Below, piece after piece: positions 27,668-37,205 of a stretch of DNA of 64,000 bases. Each line of letters begins with the position of its first letter. The stretch's first letter is position 1. A model generated the notes under the pieces. The model did no database searches, had not been told where the DNA came from, and saw nothing but the letters and a program-made list of their open reading frames with translations. Both the position numbers and the translations under genes were made by a program. Origin of the DNA: Candidatus Phyllobacterium onerii (GTDB lineage Bacteria > Pseudomonadota > Alphaproteobacteria > Rhizobiales > Rhizobiaceae); contig NZ_JAQMHX010000018.1 in assembly GCF_028331445.1 (NCBI RefSeq), forward strand, positions 28,476 to 92,475, written 5' to 3'.

Positions 27668-28402
27668 TCATTCGTTTGCAAATGGCTTTAGCCGCAATCG
27701 GCTCCGATGGTCACGCGGACCCGGTGCCCCTGAAGGAGCCACGCCCCGGAAATAGGATTTCTGCCATTTGTCGCGCGCGGCCTGTGAAGCCGGATCCGCC
27801 AGCGTCGTATTGAAGGTGTTACGGCTCTCCATCCAGGACTTATACTCTCTTTCGAGCTCCGGATTCTCGGAAAGGCCCCGGATTTCCGGCATGAGGCTTT
27901 CGAGGTTTCCGCGGGCAAGGGGGAAGAGGTGGCAGAAGGGCTCATCTCTGTTGAAATACACTTTCTGATATGGGCGCGTGAATCTCCAGTTCATGGTGAA
28001 CGTATACGGTGACCAGTCGGTCTCGATAATTCCCGAAAGCGGCGCTATCGCGTCTTTGGGCCGATTGATGGGGCCGGTCACAAATAGGTCCGATCCCGGC
28101 TCCGTCCGGAAAAGGCAAGGGACATGAAATGTCAGAATTCCCTCGCCGAAATGGCTGACGGCGGGCGGGATGGTGCCGGATGCTGACCTGATACGGATAG
28201 AGTCCGGGCCTTTACGGCCGTCCCAGACGGCTGAAAACGCTACTGTGCACAGGATTTCCCACCCGTGGGCATTGGCAATATTGAGGGGCAGGCAACGGTA
28301 GGCAAAGCGCTGGTCGGTGTTGTCCATCCAATCGCGCTCAACAGGTGCTGGACGAATGCGTAAGTCGTGACCGTCGATGACATAGGCGGTAAGACGCTTC
28401 AT
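27668..28402 (-). CDS. DUF6065 family protein
   Basis: A 244-aa cytoplasmic protein with the family features DWMDNTDQRFAYRCLPL near residue 24, the central HFGEGILTFHVPCLF and TMNWRFTRP. Function unknown; related genes often sit in secondary-metabolite or peptide-modification neighbourhoods. It converges with the YdeI-like gene and is followed upstream by the autotransporter. Confidence 0.8.
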   Translation of the reverse strand: MKRLTAYVIDGHDLRIRPAPVERDWMDNTDQRFAYRCLPLNIANAHGWEILCTVAFSAVWDGRKGPDSIRIRSASGTIPPAVSHFGEGILTFHVPCLFRTEPGSDLFVTGPINRPKDAIAPLSGIIETDWSPYTFTMNWRFTRPYQKVYFNRDEPFCHLFPLARGNLESLMPEIRGLSENPELEREYKSWMESRNTFNTTLADPASQAARDKWQKSYFRGVAPSGAPGPRDHRSRLRLKPFANE

Positions 28403-28472
28403 GAGGTGAAACTTGCCGTTCGAATTTCAGGTTTGGACTGGCGCACAAGCGCCAGTCACTAATTGCAATCGT

Positions 28473-30989
28473 CTACCAGGTGATCTTAAGGCCGATTTCG
28501 CCGCCGAAAGAATTGTTCTCCGCACCATCGATGTCGAACGAGTAGCTGACATCGCCGAAAGCGGCAACATTCTCGCTGATCTGGTAGGCTCCGCCGCCGT
28601 TGACTTCGAGCCAGGTTCCCTCGGTTTGCGTCACCAGCGGCGTCGTGTTGAAAGTTACTGTCTGATCGGCCGAGAACCCATGCCACAGGTTAAGCCCCAC
28701 ATGAGCCAAGGCCTGACCGGTGGTGTATTGAAGACGCGCACCCAGTCGTCCCGTGAAGGCGTCAAAGGTATCATGGGTGATGTCGGAGAACTGGTCGTGG
28801 GTGTCATCGAAATCGATGCGCTGCCAGATCAATTGCGCCTGCGGCTCGATGGTCCAACCGTTGGCGATGGTGAACGGCAGACCAGTTTCGGCCGAGGCGG
28901 CAAAGCTGGTTCCGTCAACGTCGGATTCGATCCCGCGATTCGACTGGCTGGTGCCGCTGAGCCATCCGTACTTGGCGATGACATCCAGGTACCAGCCGCT
29001 TGGTGCCGTGCGTGTCCAGTATGCGGCAATGCTGTCTTCGTTCAGATCAAGGCTGCCGGCAGCAAGGTTGATGCGGCCCAAGACGTTGCCGCTGATGTCA
29101 CCGGATGCTTCGGCGTGAGTGTAGAACAGTCCAAAGCGGTCGATGTGGCCGTTTTCGTGTTCTATGCCAACCAGATCACTGCCGATCTGTAGGCCCCAAT
29201 AGTTCCCGTCGAAACCCGGTCCTATTTCCAGTCCGGCCACACTAAGGGTTGCGTCGGCACCAAGGTCGCTCTGCGCGCCGAATACACGGCCCCAGACGGC
29301 TGGCGGCGGGGTTCTGTCCTCCGGCACGTCGGCACCCTGTGGCTCGGCAGCCGAATAAATCAGCGCACCGTCGCCAATCAGCAGCGACTGGTCGCCACGC
29401 CGCTGGTGGAAAGTCCCGATCGTCATCAGCCCCATTCTCTGGGCCACCAGCGGTGCGATCACTTGTCCTGGGACCTCCGGACGAACGTTCGGAATTGGCG
29501 GCTGAGGTGGAGGTGTCGGCCCCGGCGGCGGCGGAGGTGGAGGTGGAGGTGGAGGTGGAGGTGGCGGAGGAGGTGGAGGTGGCCCCGGCGGTGGCGGCCC
29601 CGGTGGAGGAGGCGGTGGAGGCGGTGGCGGAGGCGGTGGAGGAGGTGATACCGTATTCCGCAGGAACCAGTCACTGTCGGTTTCGGCTGAAGCGGTCGCG
29701 CCGCCACGGAACAACAGGTATTCAAACGGACCGGCGGCCACTGGTCCGCCCAGCGCAAAAGCACCTGCCGTTGTGGTGCCCCCGTTGATTGCATCAACGA
29801 CCAGGATACCGTTGCCGTTCGTCAGAGCGCCGGGACCGTCGACGTTGGTAACCAAGATGTTTGTCGCGCCGCTTCCCTGGCCAGTGTCGATGATAAGCTT
29901 ATCGGAAGGGGACCCGTCTGTATCAAGATATGTGTGAAGCCATAGCGCTCCGCTTTGGCCGATATAATTGCCGTGGATCGTGAAGGTATCGTGTAATGAT
30001 GTGCCGGCACCGGGAACGTCATTGGTGAGATCGATGACCCCGGCATTGTTCACCGTCACTAGTTGGGAAGAATCAAACGGCACGATGCCATACCCGAAAG
30101 AATTTCCAGCCTCGATTCTGCTGGTGGCATCGATTGATATGGTACCGGTTCCGGTCGCGGAATCGCCCAGCGTCAGAAGGCCCGTCGTATAAATGAACGC
30201 CAGCCGAGACTGATTGATAACATTGATCGTTTCCCAGTTAACGAGATTTGACGGATGGTCGCCGCCCTGAGAGCCGTCGTCGTTGGTCGTGCGCTCCCAG
30301 TTGAGGGTGTCGTTTCCAAGGCCACCATCGATTATCTTTCCTGCGGTAAGGTTTGCCTGGGAGAGAAATCCGAAATTGGCGACATCATCACCGCTACCCA
30401 TCTGGACAGTCGCGGCGACGTTCCCGACAAGCCAGGTGAACTGATCGTCACCTGCGCCCATGTCGACTGTGGTCTGGACAGTCCCGGCAATCAACCCCAA
30501 AGTGTCATTGCCGTCCCCCAGACTGATCGAACCCGCGAAAAAGCCGTTGTTGAGCACCGTGTCGTTAGATGTCCCGGTGCTCGTGACGCCGTTCTGAACG
30601 TCGCCTTCACCGAAATTTACGATGACGTTGGTGCCCACGCCCCCAAGCAGAATGTTCCCGTCGATCAGGCCGCGGTTATCCAGCCTGAAGCTGTCGTTGT
30701 CGGTAGCGACGAGGCCATTGGTCAGCGTGCCTTGGTTGTTCAGAACGCTTGTGCCGGGACCGGTGATCGAGACGTCGCTGGTAAAACTCGCGGTGGGGTC
30801 GGCATTGATCGTAACGGATTGTCCCGTGAAGGTGGGACCAGGCCCCGTACCCGAGCAGTTGTACACTCCGGATCCCGGAGTCGTTTCCACGCAATCGGCA
30901 TACGCCCTCAAATCGGCCAGACACACAAGCGCGATCGAAGCTACGGATTGAAGAAGCAATTTGCGCGCGACACGTCGGCTTGGGGGCAC
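28473..30989 (-). CDS. Autotransporter (type Va) with poly-proline linker
   Basis: An 838-aa protein from a GTG at 30989 with AGGA just upstream; the open frame continues to 31142. The signal peptide (RRVARKLLLQSVASIALV...) ends at AYA. The passenger is rich in Asn/Gly/Asp repeats typical of beta-helices (DNRGLIDGNILLGGVGTN). A roughly 50-residue almost pure proline linker follows. The last 270 residues form an autotransporter beta-domain ending GLKITW with the terminal aromatic residue. It is encoded downstream of a sulfatase gene. The passenger's target is unknown. Confidence 0.9.
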   Translation of the reverse strand: MPPSRRVARKLLLQSVASIALVCLADLRAYADCVETTPGSGVYNCSGTGPGPTFTGQSVTINADPTASFTSDVSITGPGTSVLNNQGTLTNGLVATDNDSFRLDNRGLIDGNILLGGVGTNVIVNFGEGDVQNGVTSTGTSNDTVLNNGFFAGSISLGDGNDTLGLIAGTVQTTVDMGAGDDQFTWLVGNVAATVQMGSGDDVANFGFLSQANLTAGKIIDGGLGNDTLNWERTTNDDGSQGGDHPSNLVNWETINVINQSRLAFIYTTGLLTLGDSATGTGTISIDATSRIEAGNSFGYGIVPFDSSQLVTVNNAGVIDLTNDVPGAGTSLHDTFTIHGNYIGQSGALWLHTYLDTDGSPSDKLIIDTGQGSGATNILVTNVDGPGALTNGNGILVVDAINGGTTTAGAFALGGPVAAGPFEYLLFRGGATASAETDSDWFLRNTVSPPPPPPPPPPPPPPPGPPPPGPPPPPPPPPPPPPPPPPPPPGPTPPPQPPIPNVRPEVPGQVIAPLVAQRMGLMTIGTFHQRRGDQSLLIGDGALIYSAAEPQGADVPEDRTPPPAVWGRVFGAQSDLGADATLSVAGLEIGPGFDGNYWGLQIGSDLVGIEHENGHIDRFGLFYTHAEASGDISGNVLGRINLAAGSLDLNEDSIAAYWTRTAPSGWYLDVIAKYGWLSGTSQSNRGIESDVDGTSFAASAETGLPFTIANGWTIEPQAQLIWQRIDFDDTHDQFSDITHDTFDAFTGRLGARLQYTTGQALAHVGLNLWHGFSADQTVTFNTTPLVTQTEGTWLEVNGGGAYQISENVAAFGDVSYSFDIDGAENNSFGGEIGLKITW
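29521..29646 (-). repeat. Proline-codon microsatellite in the autotransporter gene
   Basis: About 125 bp of near-perfect GGTGGA/GGCGGT units (plus strand) encode runs of 15-20 prolines interrupted by glycines. Such tracts are prone to slippage, so length and frame may differ between strains. The linker probably spans the periplasm or the barrel mouth. Confidence 0.85.
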
Positions 30990-31518
30990 CTGTCCTAAAG
31001 CGCTAGTAGTCGCACAGCATCTGAGTTTGCTTGGCCAGTTACCGTTGGAAGAGCCAGCCCTATGATGTCGGGAACCGCCCTGATGTCCAGCGCCTGGTGA
31101 ACAGATTCGTTTGCATGCGCACTCGTTCCACTGGCGAACCATGGATCGATCCCCCCAAGACTTGCTTCGCTCAATCTAAGTAGAACGATTTAATCCTGTC
31201 AACTTTCGAAGTGAAAAAACAATATGTTGTCGAATGCAGTGTGTTTTTCAGGCAACATTTTTGCTTTTTGATAAAGACACTTCGAGAGTGACGACTCCAG
31301 CGGCGGTTCTGCTGATAATGCTTAATCGAACAGCCAAAATTCATGTAAAATGGACCCAACTATTCTGCGAAAAGAAACCAGCTATTCTCAAAGCTGGCGG
31401 AGCATACCGTAGTTGATGCCGCTGGCATTAAACATGTTGCCCCTGATACGGAAACTTGATGAAGCACCTCCCGTGAGGTGCTCCGATTCTGTTTGGCGCT
31501 GCTCGTTGGCGTTTGTGA
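30990..31518. other. Intergenic between autotransporter and sulfatase
   Basis: No gene is seen. It holds a hairpin after the sulfatase stop (31463-31482) and AT-rich sequence around 31200-31330 that may carry the autotransporter promoter. The autotransporter's open frame extends into 30990-31142 but lacks a good start. Confidence 0.5.
31463..31482 (-). terminator. Hairpin after the exported sulfatase gene
   Basis: AGCACCTC and GAGGTGCT form an 8-bp stem with a 4-base loop, 36 bp beyond the sulfatase stop. The following minus-strand sequence has only a weak T stretch, so termination efficiency is uncertain. Confidence 0.5.
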
Positions 31519-33093
31519 CTACTTCCCACCGCCCATTGAGTTGAGTGACTCTTGCAAGCTCTCTTGTATCTGGTCGATCGAGAAGCTCGCAGGGCGTTGA
31601 GCTGGGGGGTACTCTTTGAAGGTCGCTAAGAACTTCCCTGCCGCTGCCTGCGCGGGAACCACCAAGTAGGCGTGCGTGAAAACCCAGTCCCAGTAGGTAT
31701 TCGATGTGATGTCGGCTTTCTCGTATGGATCGGCTCGCAGGTCGAACATTTTCGGGACGCGCAGCTTGGTGAAAGGCTCTGCCCAGATTTGCATAGTGCC
31801 GATTGCCCGCTGCTCCTCGAAGACCAGCTTCCAGTTCTCGTAGCGGAGCGCGACGAGATCCCCATCGTCGTTAAAGTAGAAAAACTCTTGACGTGCGCTG
31901 TTTGGAGACTTGCCGGTCAGGTAGTCCAGCTGGTTGTATCCGTCGAGGTGGTTTTTATAGTTCTTGCCGTCGATCGCCGTTCCTTGCAGTAACTGTTCCT
32001 TGATATCAGTGTCGCCGACGGCCGCGAGCAGGGTTGGGAACCAATCTAGACCGGAGACAATGCCATTTAGCTGGGTTGCCGGTTTGATGTGCCCCGGCCA
32101 GCGGATCATTGCAGGGACCCGAAACGCACCCTCCCAGTTCGTGGTCTTCTCGTTGCGGAAGGGCGAGTTGCCCGCATCGGGCCAAGTGTTCTCATGTGGA
32201 CCGTTGTCGGTTGTGTAAACAACAATCGTATTGTCAGCCAAGCCCATATCGTCGAGCGACTTCAGCACCTCACCGATCACCGCATCATGTTCGACCATGC
32301 CGTCGGCATATTCGGTTGGCCTTGTCAGGCCCGGCGGACTGCGGTGGTCGGCGCGCACATGCGTGCGAGCGTGCATGCGTGTGGTGTTAAACCACGTGAA
32401 GAACGGTTTGCCCGCATCATTCTGTCGTTTCATGAAGTCAATGGCGGCGGCAGACGTTTCATCGTCGATGGTCTCCATCCGCTTTCGATTTAGTGCCCCC
32501 GTATCCTCGATCTTGCCGTCGGCAGAAGCCTTGATGACACCGCGCGGACCAAACTGCTTCCGAAAGTTCGGGTCTTGTGGGTAATTGCCGTCCTCAGGCT
32601 CTTCCTCCGCGTTCAAGTGGTAAAGGTTACCAAAGAACTCATCGAAGCCATGGTTGGTCGGCAGGAACTCGTCACGATCGCCCAGGTGGTTTTTACCGAA
32701 CTGGCCAGTAGCGTAGCCCACGTTTTTGAGTGCCGAGGCGATAGTCACATCGGTAGCCTGAAGGCCGATGGGCGCACCAGGCAGGCCGACCTTGGAGAGC
32801 CCGGTGCGCAGCGTCGACTGACCGGTGATGAAAGTTGAGCGACCAGCAGTGCAGCTCTGTTCTGCGTAGTAGTCAGTGAAGATCGCTCCCTCTTGAGCGA
32901 TGCGATCAATGTTAGGGGTCCGATACCCCATAACGCCCATCGTGTATGCCGAGACGTTGGTCTGGCCGATGTCGTCGCCAAAGATAACGAGGATGTTCGG
33001 CTTGTCGGGTGGCGTTTTTGCGCTATCTTGGGCATAGGCTGAACTGCTTAGGAGCAGCAGCCCGAGCGCTGCAAGTTTGCCAGAAAATTTCAT
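31519..33093 (-). CDS. Exported arylsulfatase-type sulfatase
   Basis: A 524-aa sulfatase with a signal peptide ending in SAYAQ near residue 22, so it is periplasmic. The N-terminal metal site reads ILVIFGDDIG and the maturation motif is SCTAGRSTF, with Cys81 as the formylglycine precursor. The second conserved position is Ala rather than Pro (C-x-A-x-R). Further landmarks are GKNHLGD, YTTDNGP and KTTNWEGAFRVP. The ATG at 33093 follows GGAGG. Substrate not deducible. A formylglycine-generating enzyme is encoded 8 kb away. Confidence 0.92.
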   Translation of the reverse strand: MKFSGKLAALGLLLLSSSAYAQDSAKTPPDKPNILVIFGDDIGQTNVSAYTMGVMGYRTPNIDRIAQEGAIFTDYYAEQSCTAGRSTFITGQSTLRTGLSKVGLPGAPIGLQATDVTIASALKNVGYATGQFGKNHLGDRDEFLPTNHGFDEFFGNLYHLNAEEEPEDGNYPQDPNFRKQFGPRGVIKASADGKIEDTGALNRKRMETIDDETSAAAIDFMKRQNDAGKPFFTWFNTTRMHARTHVRADHRSPPGLTRPTEYADGMVEHDAVIGEVLKSLDDMGLADNTIVVYTTDNGPHENTWPDAGNSPFRNEKTTNWEGAFRVPAMIRWPGHIKPATQLNGIVSGLDWFPTLLAAVGDTDIKEQLLQGTAIDGKNYKNHLDGYNQLDYLTGKSPNSARQEFFYFNDDGDLVALRYENWKLVFEEQRAIGTMQIWAEPFTKLRVPKMFDLRADPYEKADITSNTYWDWVFTHAYLVVPAQAAAGKFLATFKEYPPAQRPASFSIDQIQESLQESLNSMGGGK

Positions 33094-33190
33094 TGATCGA
33101 GCCTCCGATGTGCTGATTGTGACTGGACAAATCCCACGCTTTACCCCCAAGCGCGGTCTACAAACGGTGCCGCAGACCCAGTCGATGCAA

Positions 33191-33208
33191 AAGTACGTTA
33201 CGGTAAAT
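33191..33208 (-). promoter_or_regulatory. Shared 18-bp promoter motif, copy 1
   Basis: AAGTACGTTACGGTAAAT (minus-strand sense ATTTACCGTAACGTACTT) lies 97 bp upstream of the sulfatase start. The identical 18-mer precedes the moxR operon and a 15/18 match precedes the DUF3300 gene, all in the same orientation to the gene. Confidence 0.7.
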
Positions 33209-33330
33209 TCGAACGTAAACGCCCTGTATTCTGGCTCCGGATGATGCAATTAAGAGATCGCACGTCAGACCTGAGAAAAGGGTTAGAAGATTTGAAAAAA
33301 ATATATACCAGTCCAAGCGGGCAGGCGAGA

Positions 33331-33349
33331 CGTTCGTACGGTACGAACG
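33331..33349. promoter_or_regulatory. Perfect 19-bp palindrome
   Basis: CGTTCGTACGGTACGAACG has 9-bp arms around one central base. It lies between the sulfatase start and the end of the BatD-like gene, about 240 bp upstream of the sulfatase. It resembles a dimeric-repressor operator; it could also fold in RNA at the end of the moxR operon. Confidence 0.5.
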
Positions 33350-33391
33350 GTAGCAGATCTGACGTTTTGCCGAGGATTTTAGAGCCTGGAA

Positions 33392-34672
33392 TCAAGGATT
33401 GAGCGGCGGAAGCGGCGTAGCTCTCTGCCGGCTCTTCAACCGATGAAAACCGATGTCGGCTATCAGCTTTTTCCTGTCAATATTGTCGCTGCTGCCTGAT
33501 CGAAACAGCTTGCGGGAAAGACTGTCGACCTGGATCTTCAGGTCCGCCGGCCCATCGCAAACCCAGTCTTCCATGGTCCGGTATCCGAGGCTCTGGCTCC
33601 AGGTGCGGAGCCCGGAATAAATCTCCATATCGTCACCTGATCGGATAACATGGCGAAGCGATTTTAAACGATAGCTATGCGAAGCGCGATAACGCTGGCG
33701 GATCTCGCGAAGCTTCCTCGCGAGTATCGGCAAAAGGCGGGGACCGGTCCACGCCACTGCCGCCACGGCCAGCAGCACGAGGATCGCAAGGGCAATCTTC
33801 TGTCTATAAACGTGAGGGCTCGCGCTCTGGACCTGGTCGAGCACCGGTTTAATTGCGGTCTCGGAGAGGCCCGCGCTGACTGTAACCGGAATAGAAGGGA
33901 GAGAAGCAGATTTCGTCTCACCACTGGCGACGTCATACCATGTGAAAGAGGCTGCCGGGATGACGAACGAGCCGTCCTTGTCGGCCGCATAGACATAGGT
34001 CTCAATCCGCCGGCTTGCGGTCTCACGTCCGACAGATATGCCGTCTTCGATTTTCGGCGGCTTGGCGTACTGCCGCAGACCAGCGGTATTTCCAACCGCT
34101 ACGGGAGGGATCAACATCGCCTGCGTATCCTCGGCAATAATCGTGATCGTCCTGACCAAAGCATCGCCGACTTTGAGGGACCGGCCGTTCTGATCGAAGG
34201 ACTGCTCAATGGTGAGATTGCGTGCCGCGAACGCTATTGGCTGCTGATTGGCAGAGGTTGATCCTGCGACAGTAAACGAGACCGAAGGCATCTTCACCAA
34301 TGCCTTCGTTGGCTTTCCATCGACCGAATATCCCAGGTCGATGTCGACCTCGGGCAATGTGAAGGTACCCGAGACCTGCGGGACGATAGCGTAGGCCTTG
34401 CGGATGCCTGAGTACTGAATGCCATCGACCGTTTGTACAATATTCTCGGATCGCTCTTCCGGAAGCGTCACGAGGGCATTAGGAAGATCGAACAGCGGAA
34501 ACTGCGGTGGCGATGTGAAGAAATCAGGCACGAATACATCAACGTCTACCCGCACTTGCTGACCCGGTACGACCTTTCCGCCATCCTCTATGCTGGTGCG
34601 AGCGAACGGCTCTGCCCCGCATGCGATCGACGGCGTGAGCGTCAGTACCATGAACAGCAGCGTTTTCATCAT
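33392..34672 (-). CDS. BatD-like protein (oxygen-tolerance family)
   Basis: A 426-aa membrane-anchored protein. A signal peptide at residues 1-19 is followed by two beta-sandwich-like BatD repeats (VVPGQQVRVDVDVFVPDF), a transmembrane helix near 294-313 (IALAILVLLAVAAVAWTG) and a cytoplasmic tail. It closes the six-gene moxR operon and overlaps the upstream VWA-TPR gene by 4 bp. Bat proteins are thought to form an envelope chaperone complex with MoxR. Confidence 0.82.
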   Translation of the reverse strand: MMKTLLFMVLTLTPSIACGAEPFARTSIEDGGKVVPGQQVRVDVDVFVPDFFTSPPQFPLFDLPNALVTLPEERSENIVQTVDGIQYSGIRKAYAIVPQVSGTFTLPEVDIDLGYSVDGKPTKALVKMPSVSFTVAGSTSANQQPIAFAARNLTIEQSFDQNGRSLKVGDALVRTITIIAEDTQAMLIPPVAVGNTAGLRQYAKPPKIEDGISVGRETASRRIETYVYAADKDGSFVIPAASFTWYDVASGETKSASLPSIPVTVSAGLSETAIKPVLDQVQSASPHVYRQKIALAILVLLAVAAVAWTGPRLLPILARKLREIRQRYRASHSYRLKSLRHVIRSGDDMEIYSGLRTWSQSLGYRTMEDWVCDGPADLKIQVDSLSRKLFRSGSSDNIDRKKLIADIGFHRLKSRQRATPLPPLNP

Positions 34673-36219
34673 GGCTTGGTCTCACCCGCCTCTATGGCAA
34701 ACTTTCGCGCCATAAGGTCCGCTGGGCTGACCTCGATGTTCTTCATCCACATCTCCGAAGTCTGCTCCGCAACTTCGATCTCGCCGGCCTTGCCCTTCTT
34801 TCCTTTGTCGTCAAACTGAACGCTGTCAGGCTTCTCGTTCGGATCCTGCTGTTGCTCCTGTTCTTTATCCTTCTGTTCCTGAAGAAGTCGCTGTGCGATC
34901 GCCAGGTTCGCCTCGGCATCCGGCCAGCTCTGGCGCGCTTTTAAGGCTTTGCCATAGGCGGCAACAGCGTCTTCGAACGCGCCCAGGTGCAGCAGGGCGT
35001 TGCCCTGGTTGTACCAGCTCTCGGGCATATCTACCGATGCGAATGCGTCAACGGCGTCCTGGTAACGTCCTGCTCGATAGAGCGCAACACCCCTCCACAT
35101 GGGGTCCTCAAAATGTCCGGCCGCGGAGACGTAGTTGCCGCCGTCATAGGCGCGACGCCCCTGTTGGTCCGGCGTCAGCCAAAGGTCCACGAAATCCGCT
35201 GCCTGCGCTGAAGGAGCGCTCAGGAAACCGGCTGCGACCACAAATATAGAAAGCTTCACCAGCCATCCTCGCCGAAACGAAAGGGCGGCCAGGAATGCGA
35301 CGGGGCCAATGAGCCACCATCCCACATCATGCCAGCGGTCTCCCCCAACGGCCGTCTGCTGTGCGAAGTTCGTCCGTACACGCTGTGCTATCCAGCGGAC
35401 GTCGCTGTCATCGTTTGTGATCGTCGCCACATCCGCTCCCGTTTCGCTGCCAAACTGCTTGATGGCATCAACATCCAGCTTGGCGTTTAGACGGGCACCC
35501 CCGGCATCGTTCAGGAAGCCGCCGTTGGTCTGTTTGACGACACCGCCTTCCGCTGTGCCAACGCCAAGGACGACAATATGGTTGCCAGTTCCGACGGCTT
35601 CGGACACACCAGACTCGATCGCATCCGTAAGGAGGACAATTGTGCCTGCAACTCCGTCGCGATTGAGCAGGCCATCAGCAAGCTTAAGCGCCGCGGCTGT
35701 GTCCTTTCCGGGTTTCGGCATGATTGCGGTCCCTAACGCGTCGGTATAGGTCTCGATCAGATCGATATCGTCGGTGAGCGGCACCACAAGGTGCGCGGTT
35801 CCTGAGTAGGCGATTACGGCGGTTCGTGCTCCAGTGCGTGTCGCCAGAATATCATGGATCTTCAGCTTGACCCGTTCGATCCTGCTCGGCGAGATGTCAA
35901 TGGCATCCATCGTTGGTGAAAGATCGACCGCGATGACGAGCGATGCGGTATCCGAAACGAAGGGCGGTGCTTCGCGCTTCCAGGTTGGACCTGCGGCACC
36001 CAGCACTGCGAGCGTGAGCAGGACGGCGAGCATCCAGACCGGGAAATCACGACGTCCGCGATCGGGCTCTATCACGAGGCTGTCAATCAGGTGTGGCGCG
36101 ATCATTCCCTTCCACCGGGTCCGGATGTCCGCCGCGTGCGCGGACAGCCATAGTATGGTCGGAGGCACTAACAACGCGACAAGCCATAAAGGACGCAGGA
36201 AATGGAAGTCCGAGATCAT
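34669..36219 (-). CDS. VWA-TPR fusion protein (BatB/BatC-like)
   Basis: A 516-aa protein joining a BatB-like von Willebrand A domain to a BatC-like TPR domain. Two N-terminal helices precede the VWA domain with MIDAS DLSPT (DxSxT form). A second membrane segment follows near residue 300. The TPR part includes ESWYNQGNALLHLGAFEDAV and then a Gln/Glu/Lys-rich tail. The start overlaps the stop of the upstream VWA gene by ATGA. The TPR part should face the periplasm. Confidence 0.87.
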   Translation of the reverse strand: MISDFHFLRPLWLVALLVPPTILWLSAHAADIRTRWKGMIAPHLIDSLVIEPDRGRRDFPVWMLAVLLTLAVLGAAGPTWKREAPPFVSDTASLVIAVDLSPTMDAIDISPSRIERVKLKIHDILATRTGARTAVIAYSGTAHLVVPLTDDIDLIETYTDALGTAIMPKPGKDTAAALKLADGLLNRDGVAGTIVLLTDAIESGVSEAVGTGNHIVVLGVGTAEGGVVKQTNGGFLNDAGGARLNAKLDVDAIKQFGSETGADVATITNDDSDVRWIAQRVRTNFAQQTAVGGDRWHDVGWWLIGPVAFLAALSFRRGWLVKLSIFVVAAGFLSAPSAQAADFVDLWLTPDQQGRRAYDGGNYVSAAGHFEDPMWRGVALYRAGRYQDAVDAFASVDMPESWYNQGNALLHLGAFEDAVAAYGKALKARQSWPDAEANLAIAQRLLQEQKDKEQEQQQDPNEKPDSVQFDDKGKKGKAGEIEVAEQTSEMWMKNIEVSPADLMARKFAIEAGETKP

Positions 36220-37205
36220 GCCAGCGACCTCCTTCGCGCAAGTCCTGCCAGTCCCGTTAAAATATACCATGCCGCCATGACCACGATTGCCGCTCCTAAC
36301 GGCCAGTAAAAAAGCTCGATCCGGGGACGCCACGAAAGCTGTTTCTGATCCTCGGCAGTGATCCGGTCCAGCTCGTTGTAGATGTCCTGAAGCCGGGCCT
36401 GATCCCCTCCGAAAAAGTAGCGCCCACCGGTGTCCGTCGCAATCTTTTGAAGCGATGCGGTGTCGAGCTTGTCTTCACCCGTTGCAGCAGGATCGCCGAT
36501 CCCGATTGCGTGGATGACAATGTTCTTTGTCTTGGCAATCTCGGCCGCCTTCAAAGGCGGCATTTTGCTCGCTGTGTCATTTCCGTCTGTAAGGAGTATC
36601 AGCACCTTCTCTGGCACAGCAGTCTTCTCAAACATGCGGATTGCAAGGCCAAGCGAGTCTCCAAGGGCGGTCCGCGGCCCCGCAATGCCGGGCAAAAGTC
36701 CTTCGACCAAAGTTTGAACGAGTGCATGGTCCATTGTAAAAGGGGCGAGCGGATATGGCGCATCGCCGAATGCAATCAGCCCCATACGGTCGCCCGGCCG
36801 CTTGGCGACGAAGTCGGAAACGACAGCCCTGACGGCATCCACTCTGGTTATCGACGTTCCATCAGGCGCGGCGAAATCGCGCGCATCCATTGACTGCGAC
36901 AGGTCGAGCGCGAGCAGAATGTCTCGCTGCGGTTCCACCTTCACGAGCGGCGGCTCCACGTATTGCGGCCGCGCCAACGCCAGGACGATGAGGCACCATA
37001 CCAAGGCTTCAACAGTTATTTGCGGCCAAGACCGTTTCGGAACAACCGATCCTTCGGTCGGGACTACACCGGCCGCCCGTGCCACTTCGTCGAAGAAAGG
37101 TAGGCGAACGGATGCGGATGTCTCGCGATGCGGCGGCATCAGCCACCAGACAAACAACGGGGCGGGCAGGATCAGAAGCAGCCAAGCGAAATCAAGCTGA
37201 TACAT
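36216..37205 (-). CDS. VWA domain membrane protein (BatA-like)
   Basis: A 329-aa protein. Two N-terminal helices flank a short loop, followed by a VWA domain with a full MIDAS (DLSQSMD, then the conserved Thr near PRTALGD and ILLTDGNDT). A last helix anchors the C-terminus (FYWPLGAAIVVMAAWYIL). The ATG at 37205 lies 14 bp inside the upstream gene. MIDAS proteins bind metal-dependent partners, here probably the neighbouring Bat proteins and MoxR. Confidence 0.88.
   Translation of the reverse strand: MYQLDFAWLLLILPAPLFVWWLMPPHRETSASVRLPFFDEVARAAGVVPTEGSVVPKRSWPQITVEALVWCLIVLALARPQYVEPPLVKVEPQRDILLALDLSQSMDARDFAAPDGTSITRVDAVRAVVSDFVAKRPGDRMGLIAFGDAPYPLAPFTMDHALVQTLVEGLLPGIAGPRTALGDSLGLAIRMFEKTAVPEKVLILLTDGNDTASKMPPLKAAEIAKTKNIVIHAIGIGDPAATGEDKLDTASLQKIATDTGGRYFFGGDQARLQDIYNELDRITAEDQKQLSWRPRIELFYWPLGAAIVVMAAWYILTGLAGLARRRSLA

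Noticed and set aside
29249..29788. Long plus-strand open frame with Val/Glu/Ala repeats
   Set aside because: It is the antisense of the poly-proline tract of the autotransporter; the repeats are a codon artefact.
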